Part shown: positions 16,957-25,353 of the stretch, in pieces | How the letters are laid out: each line of letters opens with the position of its first letter | Position numbering within the stretch: the first letter of the stretch is position 1 | DNA from: Ruminococcaceae bacterium KH2T8 | Lineage (GTDB): Bacteria; Bacillota; Clostridia; Saccharofermentanales; Saccharofermentanaceae | Assembly (NCBI GenBank): GCA_900111435.1 | Contig: FOIY01000007.1 | Location: forward strand, 1 to 51,483 | Length of the DNA stretch: 51,483 bases | Reading direction: 5' to 3' | Notes under the pieces: generated by a model | Databases searched by the model: none | Told to the model about the DNA's origin: nothing | What the model saw: the letters and a program-made list of their open reading frames with translations, nothing else | Program-made: the position numbers and the translations under genes

Positions 16957-18282
16957 GTGTCATACGAGGAGGATTTTAGAAGACCCTATATTGCTCGATG
17001 TGCTTGTGGTAAAGGATATCTCCGTAAAGAGATAATCTATTATTCTAATGATTGGAATCAAACTAGAGAAAGTGAGACTGCGGTTGAGATTGATTGTGAA
17101 AACTGTAGAGATAGTTTCTATTTTGCTCAAGGTAAATTAATTCCCAAGGGGATGTCCTTCCCGAATAGCATACCGACTCTACCACATAAGTATACTTATA
17201 CCGAGGATGAAAGATTTGTTGGAGAGCATGATAAAACATTAATAGAAAAGATAATTGATGACATGACTGCTCCTAAACACACATATATAAGAGATCTCAG
17301 AACAGAAGAGGCTCAGCGTTTTGCTAATAACTGGGTGTTCCATCATCGTAAAAAATCTCTTGCTCCAATGGTTTCTTATTTAAAAAAGCTAATAGCTAAT
17401 TACGATGTTTTACATAAAAACTACGAACTTAAGAAGCCGTATGTTGATAAGTATTTAATTAAACAAAAGGAATTTGCTGAACAAGAAATGCAAGTGCTTG
17501 AAAAAGCCTTTGAGCCTACTTTTGAATTAGATGAAGTATTAATTACAAGGCAACGGCAACAAATTTCTGATTATAAAGAAGCTCATAAATATGATCCTTT
17601 TGATGCAACTGTTATATATGATGATTCATATAAGAAGGATTATGTCGGGCAATATTGGGATACCTTGTTGATTGAGCAATGCTCAGATGCTAATTATCTG
17701 CTTCTAGACAAACCTGACTATGGTAAAGCAACGGTTATTTTGACAAAGAAGTATATATGTTCGTGTTCTATTTGTGGCAAAAAACAAGAGGTAATCTCAT
17801 CTGCATTTAGAATTGAACAGGATGAGAGCGGTGCATTCTTTTCAGGTGCAAGCTGTGATTGCCATGAAATATCATCATTTGAAGCTAAAACTATGGATAT
17901 ACTCAATTCTTTGGGAATTACGTATAGACGAGAATTATCTTTTGATGACCTAGTTGGAGATTCAGGGAAAAAGCTTAGATTTGATTTTGCTCTCTATAGA
18001 CATGATTGTGATGATTGTAATCTGCTTATTGAGTTGCAAGGACCCCATCACTATCTTAAGGGGTATTACGAAGATGGCAGTTACGTTACTGACGGTTCTT
18101 CAAAATCTGAAGAAAGACTTAGTAAACAGCTCAAATATGACAGATTGAAGCAAGTGTATTGCGAATCCAAAGGAATACCGCTCGAGTGTATAAAATACAC
18201 AGTAGGAAATGATTACTTCAAATTGGAAAAAAGGATAAAAGAAATCCTTAAACTGCATAAATATCCGTATTTCACAGTTTGA
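16957..18282 (+). CDS. Zinc-ribbon protein with C-terminal Vsr/PD-(D/E)XK-like nuclease domain
   Basis: 441 residues from the GTG at 16957; GAGGTGA at 16943-16949 suits this start rather than the TTG at 16951. There are Cys pairs at the N-terminus (CACGKGYL, CENC), a charged helical middle (about 100-250), and another Cys-rich segment (CSCSICGKK, CDCHE). The C-terminus (about 310-441) has KLRFDFALY, then LLIELQGPHHY, then KYDRLKQVYCESKGIPLECI, a pattern of Vsr-like or other PD-(D/E)XK single-strand-nick or restriction enzymes. It is more AT-rich than the relaxase and followed by a terminator, so it looks inserted. It could be a defence or anti-competitor nuclease, or a DNA-processing factor for transfer. 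Confidence 0.6.
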   Translation: MSYEEDFRRPYIARCACGKGYLRKEIIYYSNDWNQTRESETAVEIDCENCRDSFYFAQGKLIPKGMSFPNSIPTLPHKYTYTEDERFVGEHDKTLIEKIIDDMTAPKHTYIRDLRTEEAQRFANNWVFHHRKKSLAPMVSYLKKLIANYDVLHKNYELKKPYVDKYLIKQKEFAEQEMQVLEKAFEPTFELDEVLITRQRQQISDYKEAHKYDPFDATVIYDDSYKKDYVGQYWDTLLIEQCSDANYLLLDKPDYGKATVILTKKYICSCSICGKKQEVISSAFRIEQDESGAFFSGASCDCHEISSFEAKTMDILNSLGITYRRELSFDDLVGDSGKKLRFDFALYRHDCDDCNLLIELQGPHHYLKGYYEDGSYVTDGSSKSEERLSKQLKYDRLKQVYCESKGIPLECIKYTVGNDYFKLEKRIKEILKLHKYPYFTV

Positions 18283-18291
18283 TTTAAATGG

Positions 18292-18317
18292 ACCAACCTT
18301 CGGGTTGGTTTTCTTTT
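18292..18317 (+). terminator. Intrinsic terminator with UUCG loop
   Basis: ACCAACC at 18292-18298 and GGTTGGT at 18303-18309 enclose the very stable TTCG loop, followed by TTTCTTTT. The next start codon is 28 nt after the T tract. Confidence 0.85.
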
Positions 18318-18344
18318 GACAATAATACAGAAAGGAGTACCACG

Positions 18345-19271
18345 ATGTACATTGAGTTCACTGAAGATGAGAAACGTAGAGCTATGGAAGTTGACCTGGT
18401 CGATCTTCTTAGCAGATGTGGTCAGCATGTGAAGCGAGTAGGCAGCCAATATGAGTGGAAGAATGGCGGTCAAACAGTGTCTATTGTTGATAATCTTTGG
18501 TTCGATCACTATGAACAGGTTGGCGGAACTACTATAGGATTTGTACAGAAGTTCATGGGGATGAACTATCCGGAAGCGGTCAAGTTCATTTTGAACGAAG
18601 ATGTATGCTCGGTGCATACAAAGAAAGCAAGTCCTCCCCCACCCCGTAAAGAGTTTGTTCTTCCGGAGAGAAACCATAACATGAACAGAGTGTTTGCATA
18701 TCTATTGAATGATCGAGGCCTTGATAGGAATATCCTTCATGCTTTTGCACATGCAGGACTCATATATGAGAATGAGAGATACCATAATGTTGTATTTGTC
18801 GGAACTGATAAGTACGGTAAACCTCGGCATGCTCATAAGCGAAGTACAGCAAAAGAAGGCGAATACCGTGCCAATCAGGCCGGTTCTGACCCGAAGTTCA
18901 GCTTTAACTGGCGTGGGAAGTCTGATAAGGTCTATCTCTTTGAAGCTCCGATCGATATGCTCTCATATATCACGATGCATCCTCACGGATGGAGCGACAA
19001 CACATATATTGCCGCCTGTTCCTTATCAGATCAGCCTTTGATGCAGGCTTTGGATGATAATCCCGATATCAAACAGGTATATATCTGCTTTGATAACGAT
19101 CCGCCCGGGCAGAAGGCGGCCCAGTATCTACGGGCTAAGCTTTTCGCGAAGGGCATTAACAGTGAGATCCTCATTCCGTCACTTAAGGACTGGAACGAGG
19201 ATCTTTTAAATTCAGTACAGGAAGAGGGTGAGGTCGAATGTCAATTCCAGACGGTATCCCAACTCTTGTAA
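18345..19271 (+). CDS. DUF3991 and Toprim domain protein (primase-like)
   Basis: 308 residues from the ATG at 18345, with AAAGGAG upstream. The N-terminal part (about 20-85) has VDLVDLLSRCGQHVKRVGSQYEW and VGGTTIGFVQKFMGMNYPEAV, the damaged zinc-finger-like region seen in ICE primases. DUF3991 follows (LNDRGLDRNILHAF, VFVGTDKYGKPRHAHKRS). The Toprim part has YLFEAPIDMLSY and VYICFDNDPPGQKAAQYL, where the Glu and the DND acidic residues would bind metal. Such proteins may prime synthesis of the complementary strand after transfer. The end overlaps virD4 by 34 nt. Confidence 0.8.
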   Translation: MYIEFTEDEKRRAMEVDLVDLLSRCGQHVKRVGSQYEWKNGGQTVSIVDNLWFDHYEQVGGTTIGFVQKFMGMNYPEAVKFILNEDVCSVHTKKASPPPPRKEFVLPERNHNMNRVFAYLLNDRGLDRNILHAFAHAGLIYENERYHNVVFVGTDKYGKPRHAHKRSTAKEGEYRANQAGSDPKFSFNWRGKSDKVYLFEAPIDMLSYITMHPHGWSDNTYIAACSLSDQPLMQALDDNPDIKQVYICFDNDPPGQKAAQYLRAKLFAKGINSEILIPSLKDWNEDLLNSVQEEGEVECQFQTVSQLL

Positions 19272-21199
19272 TAGTTATGGCTCTTATGATGGCTATTCTC
19301 GGTGGTATATCCATACTCGGTCACATGTACAACCTGAATGGTATCAAGAGCAAGACGGTTGGCGACGGTCAGCACGGAACTTCAAGGTGGGCGACTAATC
19401 GAGAGGTCAAGCAAACCTATCGATTTGTGAGGTTTACCCCTAGGAAGTGGCGAGAACAGGCAGCAAAGGGTGATATTCCTACGGTTGAGAACGGAGTTTC
19501 AGTGATACTGAGGCTCCGAAACTTTTTGAGAAGGCGTACGGGAAAGCCTGAGATCGTAATCCCTGAGAAGGCAGTTCCGAAAGGCCTCGTTGTCGGATGT
19601 GGTCCTAAGAATCAGGCAATCGTGGATACGGGAGATGTCCACGCCCTAATGCTTGGTGCTGCCGGTGTCGGTAAGACCGCTTACTGGCTCTATCCATGTA
19701 TAGAGTACGCATTGGCTTCCGGTATGAGCTTCCTATCGACGGATACGAAGGGAGACATAATGAGAAACTACGGAAACATCTGTAAACAGTACGGATATAA
19801 CGTTTCTGTTATAGATTTACGTAATCCAACCAGATCCAATGGCAACAACCTTTTGCATCTTGTAAATAAGTATATGGATCTGTCCAAGGAATACCCTGAT
19901 AACTTAACTTACAGGGCTAAGGCAGAGAAATATGCCAAGATTATCGCTAAGACGATCATTCTGTCCGGGATGGATGCCGCATCCTTTGGCCAGAATGCTT
20001 TCTTCTACGATGCTGCAGAAGGCTTGCTGACTGCTACGATACTGATAGTTGCTGAATTTGCTGAACCTTCCCAGAGGCATATCGTGTCGGTGTTCAAGAT
20101 CATTCAGGATCTGCTGGCACCGTCGGGAGTCAAGGGAAAGAACCAGTTTCAGGTGCTTTTGGATGAGCTTCCTGACGACCATAAGGCCAGATGGTTTGCA
20201 GGAGCAGCTCTGAACTCTCCCGAACAGTCAATGTCATCTGTCATGAGTACGGCACTGTCGAGACTTAATACATTTCTGGATTCTGAGCTTGAACAGCTTT
20301 TGTGCTTTGATACAGAGATCGATGCCGAGAAATTCTGTAACGAGAAGAGTGCACTGTTCATAATTATGCCGGAAGAGAATCCAAATACTTTCTTCCTTAT
20401 ATCACTCATAATCCAGCAGATGTACCGTGAGATCCTTGCGGTAGCCGACGAGACGGGAGGCAAGCTCAAGAATAGATGCGTTTTCTTCTGTGATGAGTTC
20501 GGAACTCTGCCTAAGATCGAATCAGCTGAGATGATGTTCTCGGCTTCAAGATCAAGGCGACTTCAGATAGTCCCGATAATCCAGTCCTTTGCCCAGCTCG
20601 AGAAGAACTATGGCAAGGAAGGTGCCGAGATTATTATCGATAACACGCAGCTTACTATCTCGGGCGGTTTTGCTCCAAACTCCAGTTCGGCGGATGCTAT
20701 ATCGAAAGCACTGGGAACAAGGACGGTAATGAGCGGATCGATCAGCAAATCCAAAGAACAACCGTCACAATCTCTGCAGATGATCGAACGTCCCCTTATG
20801 ACTGCGGATGAACTCCGTAATCTCCCCAAGGGGATGTTCATTGTCATGAAGACAGGTTTCCATCCCATGAAAGTCAAAATGAAGCTTTTCTTCAAGTGGG
20901 GAATCGTATTTGATGACAAGAATCCCTACGAAGTGGCTGAAAACGGGAATCGCAAGGTCTCATATGTCGGTAAAGAAGCTATAAAAGCTGCTATACGTGA
21001 GAAATACAGTGCCGAAGAGGAACCTTATCCCGACTGGCTTGATGAGGATGATGGCGGAAGAGTTGAAACGGAGACTATGCAGGAACAACCTCATAAGCCG
21101 ATCTCTAAAAAAAATCCTGAACTCAAGACTCAAAGACCTATCAAGAATGACCGTATGCAGAAGTATGCCGAAGCGATGGGTGGCGGTAAACATGGTTGA
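19238..21199 (+). CDS. virD4: VirD4/TraG-type coupling protein
   Basis: 653 residues. One N-terminal membrane segment (about 8-29) is visible. HGTSRWATNREV is typical of the family. Walker A is LGAAGVGKTA at about residues 138-147, and Walker B is VFFCDEFGTLPKI near residue 415. The C-terminus is charged and variable. The protein docks the relaxase-DNA complex onto the channel and pumps it with ATP. It starts within the Toprim gene and overlaps the following winged-helix gene by 8 nt, so all three are one transcription unit. Confidence 0.93.
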   Translation: MSIPDGIPTLVIVMALMMAILGGISILGHMYNLNGIKSKTVGDGQHGTSRWATNREVKQTYRFVRFTPRKWREQAAKGDIPTVENGVSVILRLRNFLRRRTGKPEIVIPEKAVPKGLVVGCGPKNQAIVDTGDVHALMLGAAGVGKTAYWLYPCIEYALASGMSFLSTDTKGDIMRNYGNICKQYGYNVSVIDLRNPTRSNGNNLLHLVNKYMDLSKEYPDNLTYRAKAEKYAKIIAKTIILSGMDAASFGQNAFFYDAAEGLLTATILIVAEFAEPSQRHIVSVFKIIQDLLAPSGVKGKNQFQVLLDELPDDHKARWFAGAALNSPEQSMSSVMSTALSRLNTFLDSELEQLLCFDTEIDAEKFCNEKSALFIIMPEENPNTFFLISLIIQQMYREILAVADETGGKLKNRCVFFCDEFGTLPKIESAEMMFSASRSRRLQIVPIIQSFAQLEKNYGKEGAEIIIDNTQLTISGGFAPNSSSADAISKALGTRTVMSGSISKSKEQPSQSLQMIERPLMTADELRNLPKGMFIVMKTGFHPMKVKMKLFFKWGIVFDDKNPYEVAENGNRKVSYVGKEAIKAAIREKYSAEEEPYPDWLDEDDGGRVETETMQEQPHKPISKKNPELKTQRPIKNDRMQKYAEAMGGGKHG

Positions 21200-21485
21200 T
21201 ATGAAGACTATCTATTCCATCGAGGGCATCCATGATCGTGATATCCACGTATACAGGTACCTTAGTGACCGAACAAACAAAGATGGTATCTGCTGGCCCG
21301 GGATAAACACGATCGCAAGGGATCTTAATCGCTCCAGATCCACGGTAAAGCGAGCGATACGAGAACTCAGATTACTGGGTCTCATCGAAACACAACAAAG
21401 ATATCGCCCCAATGGGGGCAAGTCGAGCCTTGAATACACATTAATAAGGCTGACTACAACTAACAAAGGAGATTTAAAACTATGA
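21192..21485 (+). CDS. Winged helix-turn-helix protein (HTH_36-like)
   Basis: 97 residues from the ATG at 21192 overlapping the virD4 stop; another Met at 21201 is possible. The central motif GICWPGINTIARDLNRSRSTVKRAIRELRLLGLIETQQRY is given here only by its position, about residues 32-72: it is a clear winged HTH as in replication initiators and ICE regulators. It ends with a short strand region. It could control the transfer operon or assist replication of the circular form. The stop overlaps the next start (ATGA). Confidence 0.7.
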   Translation: MVDMKTIYSIEGIHDRDIHVYRYLSDRTNKDGICWPGINTIARDLNRSRSTVKRAIRELRLLGLIETQQRYRPNGGKSSLEYTLIRLTTTNKGDLKL

Positions 21486-22441
21486 TGAACTATGAAGAAT
21501 TCAAGAACGAAGTAATGGCTAATATGAAGAATTACCTCACAGAGGAGTATCAGGACTACGATATGAAGTTCGAGACCATCAAGAAGAGTTCCGGCTACGA
21601 GTACGAGGCTCTCATGATCGGTCCTAAAGACAGGAAGATGTCAGTAATTCCGGCACTTAACCTTAACGAGGCATACAAGAAGCTCCAGGACGGCATTCCT
21701 TTCGATGAGGTCATGGATAAGCTTGCCGATATCCGCATGAATGCATCTCTTCCGGAGTTTAACAAGGAAGACATGTTCGACTACGATAAGATCAAAAACA
21801 GGATTTTTCCGAGACTCGTGAACACTGAAGCTAATGCCGGTTATCTGGCAGATAAGCCTCACAAGGATATCGAGGATCTGTCTATCCTTTATGCCGTAAG
21901 GGTCAGCGAGAATGACTCTGGCTTTGCGGAAGCCATAATCACCGACGATCTTGCCCAGATGTGGGGTGTTGATCAGACTGAGATACATGACAGAGCTATG
22001 GATAACATTGCAGAAAGACCTCCCCTATTCAAAAACATCGAAGAGGTGCTCTTTGGTGGCAGATTCGGAGATGCCGGTGATATCGAGATCGAGGATATCG
22101 AACCCAATAACTATGATATCCCTTTCTTCGTCCTGACAAATCAGCAGAAGACAAAAGGTGCCGTAATGGCAATAGATCCTAAGACTATGGGCAGAATCAC
22201 TGCCAAACTTGGTGATGTATATATAATCCCGTCATCTGTTGATGAGACTCTTGTTGTTCCCAAGGAAGCTGTCGATGACGTCAATTCCCTTGTTGAGATG
22301 GTCAAGCAGGTTAATGCCAATGAGGTAAAGCCTGAAGATCAGCTTTCCAACAACGTATATGAGTACGATACGGAAACCCAGTCGCTCAAGATTGCCGGTA
22401 GCGGTCCTGAACAGCAGGATTCGGTTGAGATGAAAATGTGA
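21482..22441 (+). CDS. DUF5688 family protein
   Basis: 319 residues, starting at ATGATG with GGAG upstream inside the preceding gene. It has no membrane segment. The N-terminus (YEEFKNEVMANMKNYLTEEY) and the later segments AVRVSENDSGFAEAIITDDL and FFVLTNQQKTKGAVMAI are the usual features of DUF5688 proteins, which are abundant in Lachnospiraceae mobile elements and have no assigned function. This is the last gene of the transfer region and is followed by a strong terminator. Confidence 0.75.
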   Translation: MMNYEEFKNEVMANMKNYLTEEYQDYDMKFETIKKSSGYEYEALMIGPKDRKMSVIPALNLNEAYKKLQDGIPFDEVMDKLADIRMNASLPEFNKEDMFDYDKIKNRIFPRLVNTEANAGYLADKPHKDIEDLSILYAVRVSENDSGFAEAIITDDLAQMWGVDQTEIHDRAMDNIAERPPLFKNIEEVLFGGRFGDAGDIEIEDIEPNNYDIPFFVLTNQQKTKGAVMAIDPKTMGRITAKLGDVYIIPSSVDETLVVPKEAVDDVNSLVEMVKQVNANEVKPEDQLSNNVYEYDTETQSLKIAGSGPEQQDSVEMKM

Positions 22442-22501
22442 TTTTATTGATGAATTCTCAGACCGAGAGAATAGACTGAGAGTAGTCGATTGATGAAAGA
22501 T

Positions 22502-22548
22502 GCCCGTCGGGTGGTCAGAAATGGCTGCTCGGCGGGCGTTTTCTTTTT
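22502..22548 (+). terminator. Intrinsic terminator at the end of the transfer region
   Basis: GCCCGTC at 22502-22508 pairs with GGCGGGC at 22531-22537 (one G-U pair), with a long loop that can itself pair partly, followed by GTTTTCTTTTT. It separates the transfer genes from the defence cargo. Confidence 0.8.
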
Positions 22549-22638
22549 GTTAATAAAAGATTCTGCATCTTTGTTCATTAAAATATAAAAAATAATATAT
22601 AATATTACTAGCGAAGAAAATTGATGATAGTTTCGGGA

Positions 22639-22650
22639 ACTGTCCCATTA
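22639..22650. repeat. 12-bp inverted repeat, left copy, flanking the cargo
   Basis: ACTGTCCCATTA. Its exact reverse complement TAATGGGACAGT lies at 44473-44484, so the two copies bracket the whole defence cargo. The eight bases internal to each copy also match at five positions. This may be the remains of transposon ends. Confidence 0.45.
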
Positions 22651-22667
22651 TTGTCGCGCTTGTTTAC

Positions 22668-22700
22668 TATAATTGAATCATAAATAGTTCTTTATGATTC
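22668..22700 (+). promoter_or_regulatory. -10 element and 10-bp inverted-repeat operator of the defence operon
   Basis: A perfect -10 TATAAT at 22668-22673 is followed at once by GAATCATAAA (22675-22684), a six-base spacer and TTTATGATTC (22691-22700). The palindrome overlaps the expected transcription start. The -35 match at the right distance is poor. A protein binding this site would repress; the methyltransferase itself is one candidate, since no separate controller gene is visible. Confidence 0.5.
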
Positions 22701-22721
22701 GAGTGAAAGGTTTTTGATTTA

Positions 22722-23771
22722 ATGAAACAGACAGTGTTTAAACTTGGTGAGTTATTCTGTGGGCCAGGCGGATTAGCGTGGGGTGCACTTAATGCAGACG
22801 TGCCTGGTATGAAAATAATACATGAGTGGGCAAATGACTATGATAAGGATACATGTAATACTTATGTTAGGAATATATGCCCTGATAATCCCCAAAGCGT
22901 ATATTGTGAAGATGTTCATTTTCTTGATATTGAAAAGCTGGGTAATATAGATGCCTTTGCATTTGGCTTCCCCTGTAATGATTTCTCTGTTGTTGGCGAG
23001 CAACTAGGATTTAAAGGTAAGTTTGGCCCATTATACACGTATGGCATCAAAGTCTTAACGAAATACAAACCTAAGTGGTTTTTGGCTGAAAATGTTGGTG
23101 GCCTTCAATCTGCTAATGAAGGCAAAGCGTTTAAACGGATTCAAGCTGATATGCGAGATGCTGGATATAAAATTTATCCCAATTTATATCACTTTGAAGA
23201 ATATGGTATCCCTCAAGCTCGTCATAGGATGATCATTGTTGGTATCCGTGAAGACCTGGATTTTGAGTTTAAGATACCATCTCCTACACAATATGAGATG
23301 AAAACTTGTAAAAAGGCGATAGAAGAACCGCCAATCCCATCTGATGCTCCTAATAATGAGTTGACTAAGCAATCAGCACAAGTAATAGAAAGATTAAAAT
23401 ATATAAAACCAGGGCAGAATGCATTTACTGCTGATATACCAGAGAAATACCAGCTCAAGGTTAAGGGCGCTAAAATTAGTCAGATATATAAACGCCTCGA
23501 TCCGGATAGACCATCTTATACGATTACAGGTTCTGGTGGCGGTGGAACACATGTTTATCACTGGGAAGAGAATAGAGCACTTACAAATAGAGAACGTGCT
23601 AGGTTGCAAACGTTTCCTGATTATTATGTTTTCGAAGGTAGTAAGGAATCCGTTAGAAAACAGATTGGAATGGCAGTTCCAGCTGAAGGGGCAAAGATTA
23701 TATTTGAAGCAATCCTAAAAACGTTTGCCGGCATTCCTTATGATTATGTTGAACCGAATTTGAAGGAGTAG
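22722..23771 (+). CDS. Cytosine-C5 DNA methyltransferase
   Basis: 349 residues with the ordered motifs of the family: motif I LGELFCGPGGLAWG at the N-terminus, motif IV GFPCNDFS with catalytic Cys85, motif VI AENVGG, motif VIII IPQARHRMIIVG, motif IX TNRERARLQTFPD, and motif X QIGMAVP near the end. It should methylate cytosine in a short target set by the region between VIII and IX (about 190-265), which I cannot read. It is the first gene of an AT-rich operon with a nuclease gene beginning four nt after its stop, so it is the protective methylase of a restriction-type system. Confidence 0.93.
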   Translation: MKQTVFKLGELFCGPGGLAWGALNADVPGMKIIHEWANDYDKDTCNTYVRNICPDNPQSVYCEDVHFLDIEKLGNIDAFAFGFPCNDFSVVGEQLGFKGKFGPLYTYGIKVLTKYKPKWFLAENVGGLQSANEGKAFKRIQADMRDAGYKIYPNLYHFEEYGIPQARHRMIIVGIREDLDFEFKIPSPTQYEMKTCKKAIEEPPIPSDAPNNELTKQSAQVIERLKYIKPGQNAFTADIPEKYQLKVKGAKISQIYKRLDPDRPSYTITGSGGGGTHVYHWEENRALTNRERARLQTFPDYYVFEGSKESVRKQIGMAVPAEGAKIIFEAILKTFAGIPYDYVEPNLKE

Positions 23772-23775
23772 ACCT

Positions 23776-25338
23776 ATGGCGACATTAAATTACTGGTGGG
23801 TCACAAGACCTAAAAGAAAACTAAATAGTATTCCAGAGGTTTTGGCAGCTTTCTCAAATGTTGCCCTATCAGTAAGATGGTCTGCTTCGAGAAATGTCCA
23901 TATTCTTTTTGAAGAAGAGCTTGAACGTGACGGCTTAAAGCGTGTTGGTGAACGTCGTGATCATTCAGGCTCCGGCGGTCGCACTTATCAGGCTTGGTTA
24001 TCAAGCTTAGGACTTATCTTCATTCAGGAGAGTACAGGAACTCCATTCCTTACTTTGGCTGGAGAAGCTATTCTTGAGGGTAAATCACCAGTAGATATTC
24101 TAAAAAACCAGGTGCTTAAGTATCAGTTCCCATCTCCATTTGGGATAAAAACACATGTATCTGACAAGTTTAAGGTTCATCCGTTTATCTTCTTGCTTAG
24201 ACTTCTACGAGATTCAAGAGTTGAGTATTTGACGGAAGAAGAGATCGCCAAGGTCGTTATGACTGAAGGTGTCAATGATTCTGAGAAATGTTTTGAATAT
24301 GTTATTGAGAGATTGCTTGCTTTCCGAGAATCGGGAGACAAGTCCTTGGCAAGTGATTTTATTGATACTCATGCGCCTTCATCCGGCAAGGTCAATTTAC
24401 TATATCCATATCGTCATCTCACAGATACAGCAAATACAATGATCAATTGGCTCGAATATACCCAATTGATATATCGAGATGAAGGTAGAATGATTCTCTC
24501 TCAGGAAAAATATGATGAGATCAATAGAATTCTCTCGCAAAAAGTATCTTTTATAGACCGTCCGGAAGATCATGAGTTCTTTCAAAGAAAATATGGATTA
24601 GATCCTTGGCACCAAAAAGATACACGAAATCTTTTGAATACTGGAATGGTATCAAGTAAATTAATAGATATGCAACGCATTAGGCAAGCGTTTATCGCCT
24701 ATTCTATGCATCGTCCAATTGCCCAAATTGGTGCTGATATTGTATTAGAAATCGCTTCTCAAACCGGAACCGATAAAGTTCTTGTGGAAACTGTACTGTA
24801 TAAAGAGTATCCACATGGAGCGATTGGCGGTTTTCTTTCTGGATACTACGAGATGGCTTTCAAAGGAAGAGACGAGGCTGTAGATTTTGAAATTGCAACT
24901 ACAAGCATCTTCAAAGATATTCTAGGTTATAATGCAATCCACCTTGGTCAAACCGGTTGTAAATCTGCGCCAGATGTTCTTTTAATATCTGATGACGATG
25001 GTTATCAAGCCATCATTGATAATAAAGCTTACAGTAAGTATTCGATAAGTGGTGATCACCATAATCGTATGGTTCACAACTACATAGAGAATATATCGAA
25101 TTATAGTGATTCGGAATATAAAATAGGCTTTTTCTCATATATTGCGGGAGGGTTTTCTAATAATATTGACTCTCAGATAAATGCTATCCATGCTGAAACT
25201 GGTGTTTGTGGATCTGCTATTACTGTAGCAAATGTTATTAGAATGGTTGAGAATTCACAAGATAACTCTTATTCACATGCAAAGATAAGAGATATTCTGG
25301 GTGTTAACCGTCAAGTGTTAATTCAAGATATTATGTAG
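23776..25338 (+). CDS. AlwI-like type II restriction endonuclease
   Basis: 520 residues. The N-terminal third has VTRPKRKLNSIPEVL and a WSASRNVHILFEEELERDG segment resembling AlwI-family restriction enzymes. The likely active site is Pro399-Asp400 (SAPDVLLI) with Asp415-x-Lys417 (AIIDNKAY), a PD-(D/E)XK arrangement with Asp in place of the more common Glu. It probably cleaves DNA not protected by the methyltransferase directly upstream. The next gene follows after about 15 nt. The family assignment rests on pattern memory; the nuclease motif is directly visible. Confidence 0.7.
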   Translation: MATLNYWWVTRPKRKLNSIPEVLAAFSNVALSVRWSASRNVHILFEEELERDGLKRVGERRDHSGSGGRTYQAWLSSLGLIFIQESTGTPFLTLAGEAILEGKSPVDILKNQVLKYQFPSPFGIKTHVSDKFKVHPFIFLLRLLRDSRVEYLTEEEIAKVVMTEGVNDSEKCFEYVIERLLAFRESGDKSLASDFIDTHAPSSGKVNLLYPYRHLTDTANTMINWLEYTQLIYRDEGRMILSQEKYDEINRILSQKVSFIDRPEDHEFFQRKYGLDPWHQKDTRNLLNTGMVSSKLIDMQRIRQAFIAYSMHRPIAQIGADIVLEIASQTGTDKVLVETVLYKEYPHGAIGGFLSGYYEMAFKGRDEAVDFEIATTSIFKDILGYNAIHLGQTGCKSAPDVLLISDDDGYQAIIDNKAYSKYSISGDHHNRMVHNYIENISNYSDSEYKIGFFSYIAGGFSNNIDSQINAIHAETGVCGSAITVANVIRMVENSQDNSYSHAKIRDILGVNRQVLIQDIM

Positions 25339-25353
25339 AGAGGTATGTTCACA

